Part shown: one piece after another, positions 20,107 through 27,536 of the stretch
Numbering within the stretch: position 1 is the stretch's first letter
How the letters are laid out: each line of letters opens with the position of its first letter
Origin: a virus
IMG/VR virus record: IMGVR_UViG_3300028597_000058
Coordinates: 1-27,536 of that record
Length of the DNA: 27,536 nt
Strand: one strand, 5' to 3'
Notes under the pieces: model-generated
Databases searched by the model: none
What the model was told of the DNA's origin: nothing
The model's input: only the letters and a program-made list of their open reading frames with translations
Made by a program: the position numbers and the translations under genes

Positions 20107-20295
20107 ATGACGGAGAAGAGGCTCGACGCGCTCGTGCTCACCGCTGAGGTGGGGCTACCGCTGCCGATCCTCGCGGGCGTTTGGTGGGGCTGGCCGGTGC
20201 CGCTGCTGGCGGCGATGGTCGCCGTGTGGGTGGCGGTGGTAGTCGCGGCGCTGGTCGGCGCCCGGCGGGCCCGCCGCCGGGCGTCAGCCGACTAG
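20107..20295 (+). CDS. Lone plus-strand small membrane protein (62 aa)
   Basis: The ATG at 20107 gives 62 residues with strong G/C third-position bias. There are two hydrophobic segments (VLTAEVGLPLPILAGVWWGW at about 10-29, LLAAMVAVWVAVVVAALVGA at about 33-52) and a basic tail (RRARRRA), so a two-span membrane protein with cytoplasmic C-terminus is likely. No good Shine-Dalgarno is seen. It runs against all neighbouring late genes. Its TAG shares the palindrome CTAG with the stop of the opposing gene at 20292. It could be a moron or exclusion gene expressed separately. A chance frame is the alternative. Confidence 0.5.
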   Translation: MTEKRLDALVLTAEVGLPLPILAGVWWGWPVPLLAAMVAVWVAVVVAALVGARRARRRASAD

Positions 20296-20618
20296 TCGAG
20301 GGTGAGGACCGCCCACGGGTACGCCCGGCCCGTGCCACCGGTCTGAGTGAGGGTGATCGTCCCGCCCTGAGGCATCACCACCGGCATCGACTGGATGTGC
20401 GGTTCGGCGAGTGGGCCGGTGAACACAGCCTCGCGGATCAGCCGTTCGGTGCCCGCGGACAGCACTGCGCCCTTGAACCTCAGCGTCAGGGTTTCCCCTG
20501 CGACGAGCGCGTTTGCGTCGACCGCCAGGACCCGCGTCTTGAGCGTGGCGGGTGTGGCGAGGCTGTGCTCGGTGGTCAGCGTCGCCGTCTGCGTCCCCGA
20601 GGATTCGACGGCGGCCAT
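20292..20618 (-). CDS. Small beta-rich virion protein (108 aa)
   Basis: The ATG at 20618 overlaps the previous TGA as TGATG. The 108-residue product is strand-rich (TQTATLTTEHSLATPATLKT, LVAGETLTLRFKGAVLSA, GGTITLTQTGGTGRAYPWAV). It has no Cys. It resembles small decoration or fibre-assembly proteins but I cannot name a family. Its stop overlaps that of the plus-strand membrane gene in a CTAG palindrome. Confidence 0.6.
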   Translation of the reverse strand: MAAVESSGTQTATLTTEHSLATPATLKTRVLAVDANALVAGETLTLRFKGAVLSAGTERLIREAVFTGPLAEPHIQSMPVVMPQGGTITLTQTGGTGRAYPWAVLTLD

Positions 20619-20794
20619 CAGGCGCCGACCCCGTGCACGGTGACCGCGCCGACCAGCAGATCACCGATGAAGGTGTCCGCGAGGGCAACGCCCAGCTCGG
20701 AGTCCATGACTGCGGTCTCGTCGAGGGTGCCCTCGCCCTGGTGGAACCGGACGGTGGTGCTTCCGGCGTTGCGCTCCACATACACGTCGATCAT
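20618..20794 (-). CDS. Very small virion-region protein (58 aa)
   Basis: The ATG at 20794 with AAAAGGAG upstream opens a 58-residue frame that stops at 20618, overlapping the next ATG by one base. It reads MIDVYVERNAGSTTVRFHQG at the start, then an acidic helix (DETAVMDSELGVALADTF) and a final strand. The good ribosome site and TGATG coupling support it although it is short. Unknown function; probably a partner of its neighbours. Confidence 0.6.
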   Translation of the reverse strand: MIDVYVERNAGSTTVRFHQGEGTLDETAVMDSELGVALADTFIGDLLVGAVTVHGVGA

Positions 20795-20807
20795 GATGAT
20801 GCTCCTT

Positions 20808-21629
20808 TTAGTCGATGCCGACGATGGACATGGTCAGGGATTCGCCCGCCCCGTTGGCCTGCTGGAATCGACCGACCAAACGCGTCCCGGCGGGCAGGTT
20901 CACAGGCAGCGGCGGCAAGGCCAGGTTGGCCACGCCCTCGGAGGTGCTCACTGTGGCGGCGAGGTTCTCGATGATCGCCGACTCGGCGCCGGACCCGCCG
21001 ACGCCGATGTCCACGGCGTAGGTGTTGCCCGACCACACAGTGTCGCCCGGGTCGCCGCCGATCAGCGGGACCATCCACCGCATCGGGTTTGTCGTGGACG
21101 CGACGATCTCAGTCCAGGACGCCTTGGTGTTGTTGCTCGCCGTGTCGGTGAGCAGGACCGCGTTACTGGTCGCGGTGTTCGCGCCGTAGGTGGTGGCCCG
21201 TTGCCCGACCGGCAACCCGGGCCACCCCCCATCGCCCAACAGGGAAACCGCGACATCGGCAGCCTTGCTCACTACCGCGCTCTGCGCGCGCAGCGTGACC
21301 CGCGACCCGGCCGGGATGCGGATCGGCAGGGTGATGGTTTGGCTGGCGTCCATGTGTCCGCGTACCAGGTTCGACACAATCGCCACCTCGGACCCGGACC
21401 CGCCGATGCCGATGTCGAACAACATAGACGAGTCGGTGGCCGCCACACGGGTTGTCGGGACCCACAGGGCGATGCCGCTGGCTTCCCGCGCGGTGGATGC
21501 GATCACCTGCGCCCACGACCCCTTGGTGTGCGGGGTGGCGGATGCGGTGACGGTGAACTGCACGGCGGTTGAGGCCAGGCTGGCGGCCGATTCGACCAGG
21601 GACTGCCCGCCGCTTGGCCATAGCGCCAT
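20808..21629 (-). CDS. Virion protein with two duplicated beta domains (273 aa)
   Basis: The ATG at 21629 with GGAG upstream follows the previous stop by one base. The two halves are homologous: TKGSWAQVIAST with DIGIGGSGSEVAIVSNL and LPIRIPAGSRVTLRAQ in the first, TKASWTEIVAST with DIGVGGSGAESAIIENL and LPVNLPAGTRLVGRFQ in the second. So the protein is a tandem domain duplication of about 125 residues each. Both halves look like beta-sandwiches. It lies next to the beta-helix genes and may be part of the same fibre assembly. Confidence 0.75.
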   Translation of the reverse strand: MALWPSGGQSLVESAASLASTAVQFTVTASATPHTKGSWAQVIASTAREASGIALWVPTTRVAATDSSMLFDIGIGGSGSEVAIVSNLVRGHMDASQTITLPIRIPAGSRVTLRAQSAVVSKAADVAVSLLGDGGWPGLPVGQRATTYGANTATSNAVLLTDTASNNTKASWTEIVASTTNPMRWMVPLIGGDPGDTVWSGNTYAVDIGVGGSGAESAIIENLAATVSTSEGVANLALPPLPVNLPAGTRLVGRFQQANGAGESLTMSIVGID

Positions 21630-21630
21630 G

Positions 21631-23238
21631 TCAGATCACGCTCCAATTTGAGCCGGTAGAAATGAGCCGTAACGTCCCGTAGTTCGCGGCAACCGCCACC
21701 GAGGCGGCGCCGTCGACGGTTTGGCCGGACCCGCCGGCCACCGGCACGGTCATGTTGTGAGTGCCCGCAGCACCGGACTCGTCCTTGATGATCAGCCGGA
21801 ACCCGGCGCCCGCGGTGGCCGCGCTGGGCAAGGTCAGCGTCCGCGGAGCGGAAAGGGAGGTGACCGCGACGTAGTGGTCCGTGGCCAGGATCGTGTAGTT
21901 GGCGTCGGCGACGGTGGTGCGCTTCGACGTGGTGAACGCCCCGGACGTGGCGAGCCCGCGAACGAACGTGGACCCCGCCGAGTTGACCAGGAGCGCCGAG
22001 CCGGTGGCGTCGTAGACACGGACCATGTCGGCGGTGGTGCTGGCCGGCGCGCGGACTACGAGCCCCTTTTGCGTGGTGGAGTCGGCTTGGACGTTCAGCT
22101 TGCCTTCGTCGCCGCCGGTCAGGGCGGCTGTGGCGGCGTACAGCTTGCCTTCGGTGTAGATCCGGTCGTTGTCGCTCGCGCCGACCCCGCCGACGAGGGC
22201 GGCGTTGTTGAGTCGGTACTTGTCGTTCCCGCCGACCCACTGCGCGAGCCTCGTGGTGGTGATCGAGTAGGGGGTGGCCGCGCCGGTCACGTCGAGCATT
22301 ACGCCGCTGTGAGAGCGGGACAGGTTGCGGCAGGTGACGCCAACCCCCGAGTCGGTGATCTTGACGACCGGCCCGCCTACCCCGGTGCGGGACACAACCC
22401 CGTCGATTAGGACGTTCTGCTGCGCCCCGTCCACGATGATTGTCGGCACACCCGATTCGGTGTTCTCGTGCTTGACACCCTCGATCATTACCGCGGCCTG
22501 CGACGACGACCCCAGGTAGATCAGCGCGGAGGCGACCCCCGTGGTGGATGGGGTGTCACCCTTAATTCCGCGGATGAGGACGTTGTTGTCCAGGCTGGAC
22601 AGGTGTAGCCCGTACTGGCATAGCAGGGTCCACAGGTCATCGATGATGACGCAGTCCGAGGAGTTCCCCGACGTCGCGGTGATCTTCACGCTGGCGCCGG
22701 TGGGGAACCCGAGGATGTCCATCTCCCGGACGATCGTCTGGTTGACGACCTCCTCGAAGTAGACGCCGTTCCCGCCAGCGGGGGAGGTGCGTCGGTCGTG
22801 GATGCGGAACCCCTGCACCGCGACCCGTGACACGCTCGACCCGCCCGAGCCGATCGCCTCAACACAGTTCTCGTTGGTACCGCCGTGGAACTCGATCGCT
22901 GTGCCGCCGGAGCCTGCCCCGAACGGGGTGGTGCGCAGGAGGTCGGTGCCGACCAGTGACGTTGACTGGTACAGGGTCAGCGCGCTGGTGGTCTTGAAGC
23001 GGCCCGGGGGGAGCCGCACCTGACGGCCGACATGGACCCCGCCGAAGGTGGTGGAGTCGATCGCGGCCTGGATTGCGGCGGTGTTGTCCGTGCCTGTTCC
23101 GGTCGTGTAGTCGTAGTCGCCGACCGCGCCGTAGTCTCGGACGTCGATGTACCAGTCGGTGGAGTATTGCTGATTGAAAACCGGGGGCGAGGTCGCCGAG
23201 TCCAGGTAGAACGACTCGTGATAGTTCCACCGCGTCAC
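21631..23238 (-). CDS. Right-handed beta-helix (pectate-lyase-superfamily) virion protein, copy 2
   Basis: The GTG at 23238, one base past the previous stop, gives 535 residues. It opens with a short polar head (NYHESFYLDSATSPPV), then the classic start of a pectate-lyase-like beta-helix: YIDVRDYGAVGD, TDNTAAIQAAIDS, VRLPPGRFKT. The helix runs to about 400 with GVYFEEVVNQTIVRE, DLWTLLCQYG and SRTGVGGPVVKI. The last 100 residues are a separate cap (RTTVADANYTILATD, APRTLTLPSA, FRLIIKDESGAAGTHN). Tail spikes with this fold often cleave host polysaccharide; active-site residues cannot be assigned here. It is a close paralogue of the gene at 24898. Confidence 0.85.
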   Translation of the reverse strand: MTRWNYHESFYLDSATSPPVFNQQYSTDWYIDVRDYGAVGDYDYTTGTGTDNTAAIQAAIDSTTFGGVHVGRQVRLPPGRFKTTSALTLYQSTSLVGTDLLRTTPFGAGSGGTAIEFHGGTNENCVEAIGSGGSSVSRVAVQGFRIHDRRTSPAGGNGVYFEEVVNQTIVREMDILGFPTGASVKITATSGNSSDCVIIDDLWTLLCQYGLHLSSLDNNVLIRGIKGDTPSTTGVASALIYLGSSSQAAVMIEGVKHENTESGVPTIIVDGAQQNVLIDGVVSRTGVGGPVVKITDSGVGVTCRNLSRSHSGVMLDVTGAATPYSITTTRLAQWVGGNDKYRLNNAALVGGVGASDNDRIYTEGKLYAATAALTGGDEGKLNVQADSTTQKGLVVRAPASTTADMVRVYDATGSALLVNSAGSTFVRGLATSGAFTTSKRTTVADANYTILATDHYVAVTSLSAPRTLTLPSAATAGAGFRLIIKDESGAAGTHNMTVPVAGGSGQTVDGAASVAVAANYGTLRLISTGSNWSVI

Positions 23239-23239
23239 G

Positions 23240-24898
23240 TCAGATCACGTCCCAAACCGAGCCGTCGGAGATCAGCCGCAGCACCCCGTAGTTCGTTGAG
23301 ATCGCCACGGAGGCGGCGCCGTCGATGTTCTGCGGTGCGGTGGCCCGCTGGACGGTGATGTTGTGGGTGCCCGCAGCACCGGACTTGTCCTTGATGATCA
23401 GCCGGAAGCCGTTGCCGACGGTGCCCGCGTTGGGCAAGGTCAATGTGCGCGGCGCGGTCAGCGAGGTGACGTCGATCCGAAAATCCGTGGCCAGGATCGT
23501 GTAGTTCGCGTCGGCGACGGTGGTGCGTTTGAGGTCGATCCTTGCCCCGTTGGTTTGCAGCGCGCGCATGATGGTGTTGCCCGAGCTGTTGACCGTGAAC
23601 GCGGTGCCGGACGAGTCGAAGAACCGGACCAGGTCCACCGACGCTGACGCTCCGCCGTAGACGACGAGCGCCTTTTGCGAGGTACTGTCGCGCTGGATGA
23701 ACACCTTGCCGTCGTCGCCGCCGGCCGGGGCGGTGGCCGACCCGACGAGCTTCCCCGTCAGATAGATCCGGTCGTTGTCGCTGGCACCGGTGCCGCCGTG
23801 GAGTACGGCTGTATTGATCCGGTATCCGTCCGATCCGCCGGTCCAGTACCCCAGCCGGGTCGTGGTGATCTGGTAGGGGGTGGTGGCACCTGCGACGTCG
23901 ACCATCACCCCGCTGTGCGAGCGGGTCAGGTTCCGCAGCGTGATCCCGATCCCCGGGTCGGACACGATCTTGACGACCGGGCCACCGACGCCGGTGCGGG
24001 ACACGACACTGTCGATCTGCACGCCGCGCTGGACGCCGTCGAGGATGATCGTCGGAACGGTCGCGTCCTGGTTCTCGTGCTTGACACCCTCGATGAGGAC
24101 CGCAGCCCCGGACGACCCGCCCAGGTAGATGACACCTTGGGTGAGACCGGGGGTGCCCGAGGTGTCGGCCTTGATGTCGCGGATCAGGACGGTGTTGTCG
24201 TAGTTGCTGAGGTACACCCCGTACCCGCAACCCAGCGTCCACAGATCCTCGATGGTGATGCAGTCCGAGGAGTTCCCGGTGGTGGCGGTGACCCGCACCG
24301 CGGCGCCGGTGGGGAACCCGAAGAAGTCCATCCCGCGGATGACCGTCTGGTTGACGACCTCCTCGAAGTAGACGCCGTCCCCGGAGACCGGACTGACCCG
24401 CCGGTCGATCAGGCGGAAGCCCTGGATGAGGATCCGGGATGCGGAGGTGACCGTGCCGACCGCCTGAATGCAGTTCTCCGTCGAGTCGCCGTGGAACTCG
24501 ATCGTGGTGCCGCCGCCGCCCTGGCTCAATGCGGCGGTGCGCAGGAGATCCCCGCCGATGAGCTGCGTGGACTGGTACATGGTGATCGGGGCGGTCGTCT
24601 TGTACCGGCCCGGCGGCAGGAACACCTTCTTCCCGACGTGCTCACCGCTGGTGGTGGCGTCGATCGCCGCCTGGATCGCGCCGGTGTTGTCGGTGCCCGC
24701 GCCGGTGGCCACCACATAGTCACCGATCGCGCCATAGTCGCGGGCGTCGACATGACCGGCGGCGATGATGTCCGCTCCGGTCAAGTCGGGGGGGTCATCG
24801 GACGACCCGTACAGTTCGCGGGCGGTGTCCCCGTCGTGCGGGCACGTATCCAGGCTGAATGCGTAGAGGGTGGTGCAGCCCAGGCAGCGCCACAGCAT
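23240..24898 (-). CDS. Right-handed beta-helix virion protein, copy 1, with N-terminal zinc ribbon
   Basis: The ATG at 24898 gives 552 residues. Residues 1-22 are a zinc-ribbon-like head (LWRCLGCTTLYAFSLDTCPH) matching the start of the neighbouring 92-residue protein. Then comes the pectate-lyase-type opening (HVDARDYGAIGD, TDNTGAIQAAIDA, VFLPPGRYKT), about 350 residues of beta-helix, and the same cap as in copy 2 (TTVADANYTILATDF, APRTLTLPNA). Most of the length aligns with the 535-residue protein without large gaps, so the pair arose by tandem duplication. A role as a capsid-attached or tail-attached depolymerase fibre is likely but not shown. Confidence 0.85.
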   Translation of the reverse strand: MLWRCLGCTTLYAFSLDTCPHDGDTARELYGSSDDPPDLTGADIIAAGHVDARDYGAIGDYVVATGAGTDNTGAIQAAIDATTSGEHVGKKVFLPPGRYKTTAPITMYQSTQLIGGDLLRTAALSQGGGGTTIEFHGDSTENCIQAVGTVTSASRILIQGFRLIDRRVSPVSGDGVYFEEVVNQTVIRGMDFFGFPTGAAVRVTATTGNSSDCITIEDLWTLGCGYGVYLSNYDNTVLIRDIKADTSGTPGLTQGVIYLGGSSGAAVLIEGVKHENQDATVPTIILDGVQRGVQIDSVVSRTGVGGPVVKIVSDPGIGITLRNLTRSHSGVMVDVAGATTPYQITTTRLGYWTGGSDGYRINTAVLHGGTGASDNDRIYLTGKLVGSATAPAGGDDGKVFIQRDSTSQKALVVYGGASASVDLVRFFDSSGTAFTVNSSGNTIMRALQTNGARIDLKRTTVADANYTILATDFRIDVTSLTAPRTLTLPNAGTVGNGFRLIIKDKSGAAGTHNITVQRATAPQNIDGAASVAISTNYGVLRLISDGSVWDVI

Positions 24899-24902
24899 GG
24901 GG

Positions 24903-25181
24903 TCAGGACGCCAAGGGCTTGCGGTGCCGCTTACGCGGCGCGAGCTCGGCGACGGGCTCGGGCTCCTCGATGACCGGCTCGCCCGGCTCGAGCGCGGGCG
25001 CCCACTCGGGTGCGGCCGTGTCCGGGCTGGACACGTCGACGTGGCCTTCGTAGCTGGGCCCGCGGTGCACGTGAGACTTCGGCACGGCGTCCTCCTCTTT
25101 GCTGGTGGATCGGCAGTGCGGGCAGGCGGGGAGCCCGACCGCGTACGCGGTGCTGCACGCGGTGCAGTGCCACAGCGACAT
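24903..25181 (-). CDS. Small zinc-ribbon protein (92 aa)
   Basis: The ATG at 25181 with AGGGGAG upstream gives 92 residues. The N-terminus LWHCTACSTAYAVGLPACPH followed by Cys has two clear CxxC pairs and matches the head of the adjacent beta-helix protein. The rest is acidic and Pro-rich (EPGEPVIEEPEPVAELAP) and ends basic (RKRHRKP). It may be an adaptor that binds the same partner as the beta-helix head. No enzymatic function seen. Confidence 0.7.
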   Translation of the reverse strand: MSLWHCTACSTAYAVGLPACPHCRSTSKEEDAVPKSHVHRGPSYEGHVDVSSPDTAAPEWAPALEPGEPVIEEPEPVAELAPRKRHRKPLAS

Positions 25182-25198
25182 CGGGCTCCCCTACCTGA

Positions 25199-25654
25199 TC
25201 AGGCCGCGACGAGCGAGGCGCCGTTGGTCAGCGGCACCCACGTGACGACCCACAGGATCACGCCGTCCGTGCCCGCCGAGACGGACTCGATGACGCCGGT
25301 GTTGATCGCGATCGGCTGCTTGAGCATCGGCACCGCGCCCGGCCCCTGGAGGATCGAGTCACCGGTCAGCCCCTGGAAGCCGAGCAGCGACCCGGCGGGG
25401 GTGTCGGTGGTGCCGATGTCCGTGGCCGCGCACAGGTCCTTCGTGGTGCCCGTAGTGGGGTTGGCCTGCAGCTTGTAGCTGTTCGCGACGGTGATCGCCG
25501 TGGTGACCTCGCCGTACAGCGACGTGATCGCGACCGTGCCGCCCGCGATGGTGAACAGGCTGATCGTCGTCGCGGCGAGGGTGCCGGTCGACTTCTCCGC
25601 CCGCATCCCCAGCGTGAGGGTACGAAGATCGTTCCCCTGAATAATTGTCGACAT
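25199..25654 (-). CDS. Beta-rich virion protein (151 aa)
   Basis: The ATG at 25654 overlaps the previous TGA as TGATG. The sequence has DLRTLTLGMRAEKSTGTLAA, TTISLFTIAGGTVAITSL and VTTAITVANSYKLQANPTTG, then GVIESVSAGTDGVILWVVTW. Ser/Thr/Gly-rich strands dominate and there is no signal peptide. It follows the capsid gene closely, where decoration or head-stabilising proteins are commonly encoded. The family was not recognised. Confidence 0.65.
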   Translation of the reverse strand: MSTIIQGNDLRTLTLGMRAEKSTGTLAATTISLFTIAGGTVAITSLYGEVTTAITVANSYKLQANPTTGTTKDLCAATDIGTTDTPAGSLLGFQGLTGDSILQGPGAVPMLKQPIAINTGVIESVSAGTDGVILWVVTWVPLTNGASLVAA

Positions 25655-26082
25655 CAGACGTCCACCGAGGTAGCCAGGTTCGCCGGGTCACGCTGCACGT
25701 TGAGGTCGTGGATGATCGCCACGCACGTGCCCGAGGACTGGGTGACCTCGACGCAGTTGAACCCCGCCGACAGCTGCTCGGCGCCGACCGTGAACACGAA
25801 GCAGTCGTTCGTGGCGTCCGTGGTCAGGTCGAACGTGGCCGCGGCGGTCTGAGTGACCAGCGTCCACGTCCCGCCGACACCAGGCCCCTTGTAGAGCCGG
25901 TCGATGACGGCGAGGTTCGCCTCGCTGGCCCCGTCAACCGACTCCTTGAGCGTGATGCTCTGGGTGCCTGCGTCCAGGAAGCAGACGAACGACACGGCCC
26001 GGGCGTTGGTGAGCGGGATGTGGACCCCGGTCGCGGCTGCAACCACGTTGAACACGCGGCCGAGCCCTTCCTTGTACGGCAT
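25654..26082 (-). CDS. Capsid-proximal beta-sandwich virion protein (142 aa)
   Basis: The ATG at 26082 with AAGGAAA upstream gives 142 residues, 30 bp past the capsid gene. The pattern VSFVCFLDAGTQSITLKESV, FDLTTDATNDCFVFTVGAEQ and VEVTQSSGTCVAIIHDLNVQ is a beta-sandwich with three Cys. Its ITLKESVDG strand resembles the added C-terminal domain of the 247-residue tail-tube-type protein (TITIQESSDN). A decoration or fibre-anchoring role is plausible from position. Confidence 0.65.
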   Translation of the reverse strand: MPYKEGLGRVFNVVAAATGVHIPLTNARAVSFVCFLDAGTQSITLKESVDGASEANLAVIDRLYKGPGVGGTWTLVTQTAAATFDLTTDATNDCFVFTVGAEQLSAGFNCVEVTQSSGTCVAIIHDLNVQRDPANLATSVDV

Positions 26083-26112
26083 GTCTGGGTTTCCTTGTCT
26101 GCTGGTCTCGGA

Positions 26113-27453
26113 TCAGGCCCGCGCGGCGATTTTGACTACCGGCGAGAGCGTGTTGCTGCCCTTGTTGGGCGTGATCGCGCTCTTGAGCCACGGGCGGCCG
26201 TCGACGCGCTGGATGATCCGGTAGGCCGTGGTGTCGGTGGAGAACTTGAAGTGCTCCGACGTCTGCGCCGACAGCTGCTGGCGGTCGCCGATGAGGTAGT
26301 AGCCGAAGTCGATCAGGCTGATGTCGCCCGCGTCGCCGAGGGTTTCCGCCTTCTCGGTGAAGATGACGGGGCGGCCGAGGATGGTCATGGGGGCGGCGCT
26401 GTCGCCGTCCTTGAGCCAGATCGGGCCGCCACCGGTGCCGACCGAGAGCGCCATGGTGGCCAGCTCGGGGAAGGTGTCGATGTGGGCGAGCCACACGGCG
26501 CGGCTGAGGCTCTGCGGGAGCATCCGCGAGAAGGCCTTGACCAGGTTCTCCCACACGATCGTGTCGGCGGCCTGGCCGGTCTCCTTGGTGACCGACACGG
26601 CGCAGGTGTTGCCGGCGTTGAGGATGCCCAGGGGCTCACCCACGCCGGTGCCCCTCAAAAACGCAACGTCCTCGAACCAGCTGAGGGCCTCGGGGAACGT
26701 CTGGTCGATGAACGCGCTGACCGACACTGCGGAGTCGGCGAGGAGTTCGTTGGGCACCTCCGCGTACCCGGTGAGCTTCTGCGCGTCGAGGGTGATGCTG
26801 GAGAACTTCGCCGAGCTGGCGGTGAGGGTGGCGCCCTCCTCCGACCAGTAGCCGATGATCCCGCCGTACACCGAGGAGGCGTTCGACGTGGAGTCGATGG
26901 CGGGGAACTTGATCCGCGGCGTCCCCATGGGGATGACCCGCGAGCGGGGCCGCACGATGGCGGACTCCAGGGCGACACGGAGCAGTTCGGCCCGGAACTC
27001 TTCGGGGACGAGGAAGCCGCCCTCGCTGGGCACCGTGGAGCTGTAGGCGTTGCGGAGCTCGCCCATCCGCTCGACGTGCGCCCGCGCGCCGTTCCGCTCA
27101 CCCCACAGGGCCTGGAGCAGGTCACCGGTGCCGTCGAACACCCCGTCGAGCTTCGCGCCGAGCGCGTGCCGGTTGTGGAGCTGGCCGCGGTTGCGGCCGC
27201 CGTTGTCCGGGCGCACATCGGGGCGGCCCTCAGCGGCGGCGCCGGTCTCGCGCATGAAGTCGGCGAGGGTGGCCTGCACCTGCTCCTCGACCTGCGTGCG
27301 GATGCTCTTGTCGCGGTCGTTGACGTTCTTGACGTAGCCGGCGATGAGCCCGCGGAACTTCTCGGGGTCGGTGGCCAGCATGTTCTGGATCTTGTCGTGG
27401 TCACCGAGCAGCTCCTCGAGCTGCGCCGGCGCCTCGGGGGCTGCGGTGGTCAC
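26113..27453 (-). CDS. HK97-fold major capsid protein
   Basis: The GTG at 27453, with GAGAAGGGG upstream and overlapping the previous TGA as GTGA, gives 446 residues. The N-terminal ~120 residues form a charged helical scaffold-like delta domain (DHDKIQNMLATDPEKFRGLI, RTQVEEQVQATLADFMRETG). The shell begins near AYSSTVPSEGGFLVPEEFRA, a hallmark of this family, and continues with TLDAQKLTGYAEVPNELLAD, DVAFLRGTGVGEPLGILNAG and GRPVIFTEKAETLGDAGDIS. The end reads RVDGRPWLKSAITPNKGS. It is the most abundant head protein and a reliable anchor for direction of the late operon. Confidence 0.93.
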   Translation of the reverse strand: MTTAAPEAPAQLEELLGDHDKIQNMLATDPEKFRGLIAGYVKNVNDRDKSIRTQVEEQVQATLADFMRETGAAAEGRPDVRPDNGGRNRGQLHNRHALGAKLDGVFDGTGDLLQALWGERNGARAHVERMGELRNAYSSTVPSEGGFLVPEEFRAELLRVALESAIVRPRSRVIPMGTPRIKFPAIDSTSNASSVYGGIIGYWSEEGATLTASSAKFSSITLDAQKLTGYAEVPNELLADSAVSVSAFIDQTFPEALSWFEDVAFLRGTGVGEPLGILNAGNTCAVSVTKETGQAADTIVWENLVKAFSRMLPQSLSRAVWLAHIDTFPELATMALSVGTGGGPIWLKDGDSAAPMTILGRPVIFTEKAETLGDAGDISLIDFGYYLIGDRQQLSAQTSEHFKFSTDTTAYRIIQRVDGRPWLKSAITPNKGSNTLSPVVKIAARA

Positions 27454-27536
27454 AGGGTGACCCCTTCTCGAACGGCCGAGCAGATCAGCTCGGACAGGTT
27501 GACCACGGCCGTGGGGAGCTCGGTCGCGGGTGGTGC
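27450..27536 (-). CDS. C-terminal end of the gene before the capsid (partial)
   Basis: The frame is open from the right edge to a TGA at 27450-27452, giving the last 28 residues (including VVNLSELICSAVREGVTL). The stop overlaps the capsid GTG as GTGA, which supports a real upstream gene. Prohead protease or another head gene is usual at this place, but the fragment is too short to identify. Confidence 0.55.
   Translation of the reverse strand, partial: APPATELPTAVVNLSELICSAVREGVTL

Overview
The window reads as the late (virion and lysis) region of a long-tailed siphovirus, or an equivalent prophage, of a high-GC actinobacterium, most likely a Streptomyces-type host. The reasons are the very high G+C content with G/C-rich third codon positions, frequent GTG starts, GTGA/ATGA stop-start overlaps, an HK97-type capsid protein, a long tape-measure gene preceded by a frameshifted chaperone pair, and an actinophage-type minor tail protein. 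No integrase, terminase or portal lies inside the window, so lifestyle cannot be decided. No tRNA, rRNA, IS element or CRISPR array was seen.

Nearly everything is transcribed on the minus strand, from the right end (head) to the left end (lysis). 27.5-26.1 kb: tail end of an upstream gene, then the HK97-fold major capsid protein. 26.1-20.3 kb: an unusual cassette of fibre- and decoration-like genes between the capsid gene and the connector gene. It holds two beta-rich proteins, a small zinc-ribbon protein, two tandem paralogous right-handed beta-helix proteins (one carrying the same zinc ribbon), a protein made of two duplicated domains, and small beta proteins. A lone plus-strand membrane-protein gene sits at 20.1-20.3 kb. 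20.1-15.1 kb: a 21-residue-repeat protein with a C-terminal zinc ribbon, a head-tail connector with an inserted repeat domain, neck and tail-terminator-type genes, and two related tail-tube-type genes with an intrinsic terminator just before the second. 15.0-14.1 kb: an HNH endonuclease gene bracketed by hairpins. 14.1-4.1 kb: tail assembly chaperones joined by a canonical -1 slippery heptamer, the tape measure with about eleven Trp-rich repeats, a virion protein that may start at AUU, a 1642-residue minor tail protein with an embedded serine-esterase-like domain, and fibre-type proteins. 4.1-1.6 kb: a PL7 polysaccharide-lyase-like depolymerase, two small membrane proteins, an amidase endolysin and an r1t-type holin.

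The left edge (0-1.6 kb) is a small control region. A minus-strand operon encodes a helix-turn-helix protein and two small Cys-rich proteins. It diverges from a plus-strand Cys-rich gene across about 120 bp packed with TTGGC/GCCAA half-sites; the plus-strand gene looks leaderless. Strong hairpin terminators close the units on each side.

The main biological theme is host-surface processing. The virion or lysis genes include an esterase domain inserted in the minor tail protein, a PL7 lyase, two beta-helix proteins of the kind often used as depolymerases, and an amidase. The esterase insertion is the strongest candidate for something new: it splits a familiar terminal module of actinophage minor tail proteins, and an in-frame 11-bp direct repeat lies at its two junctions.
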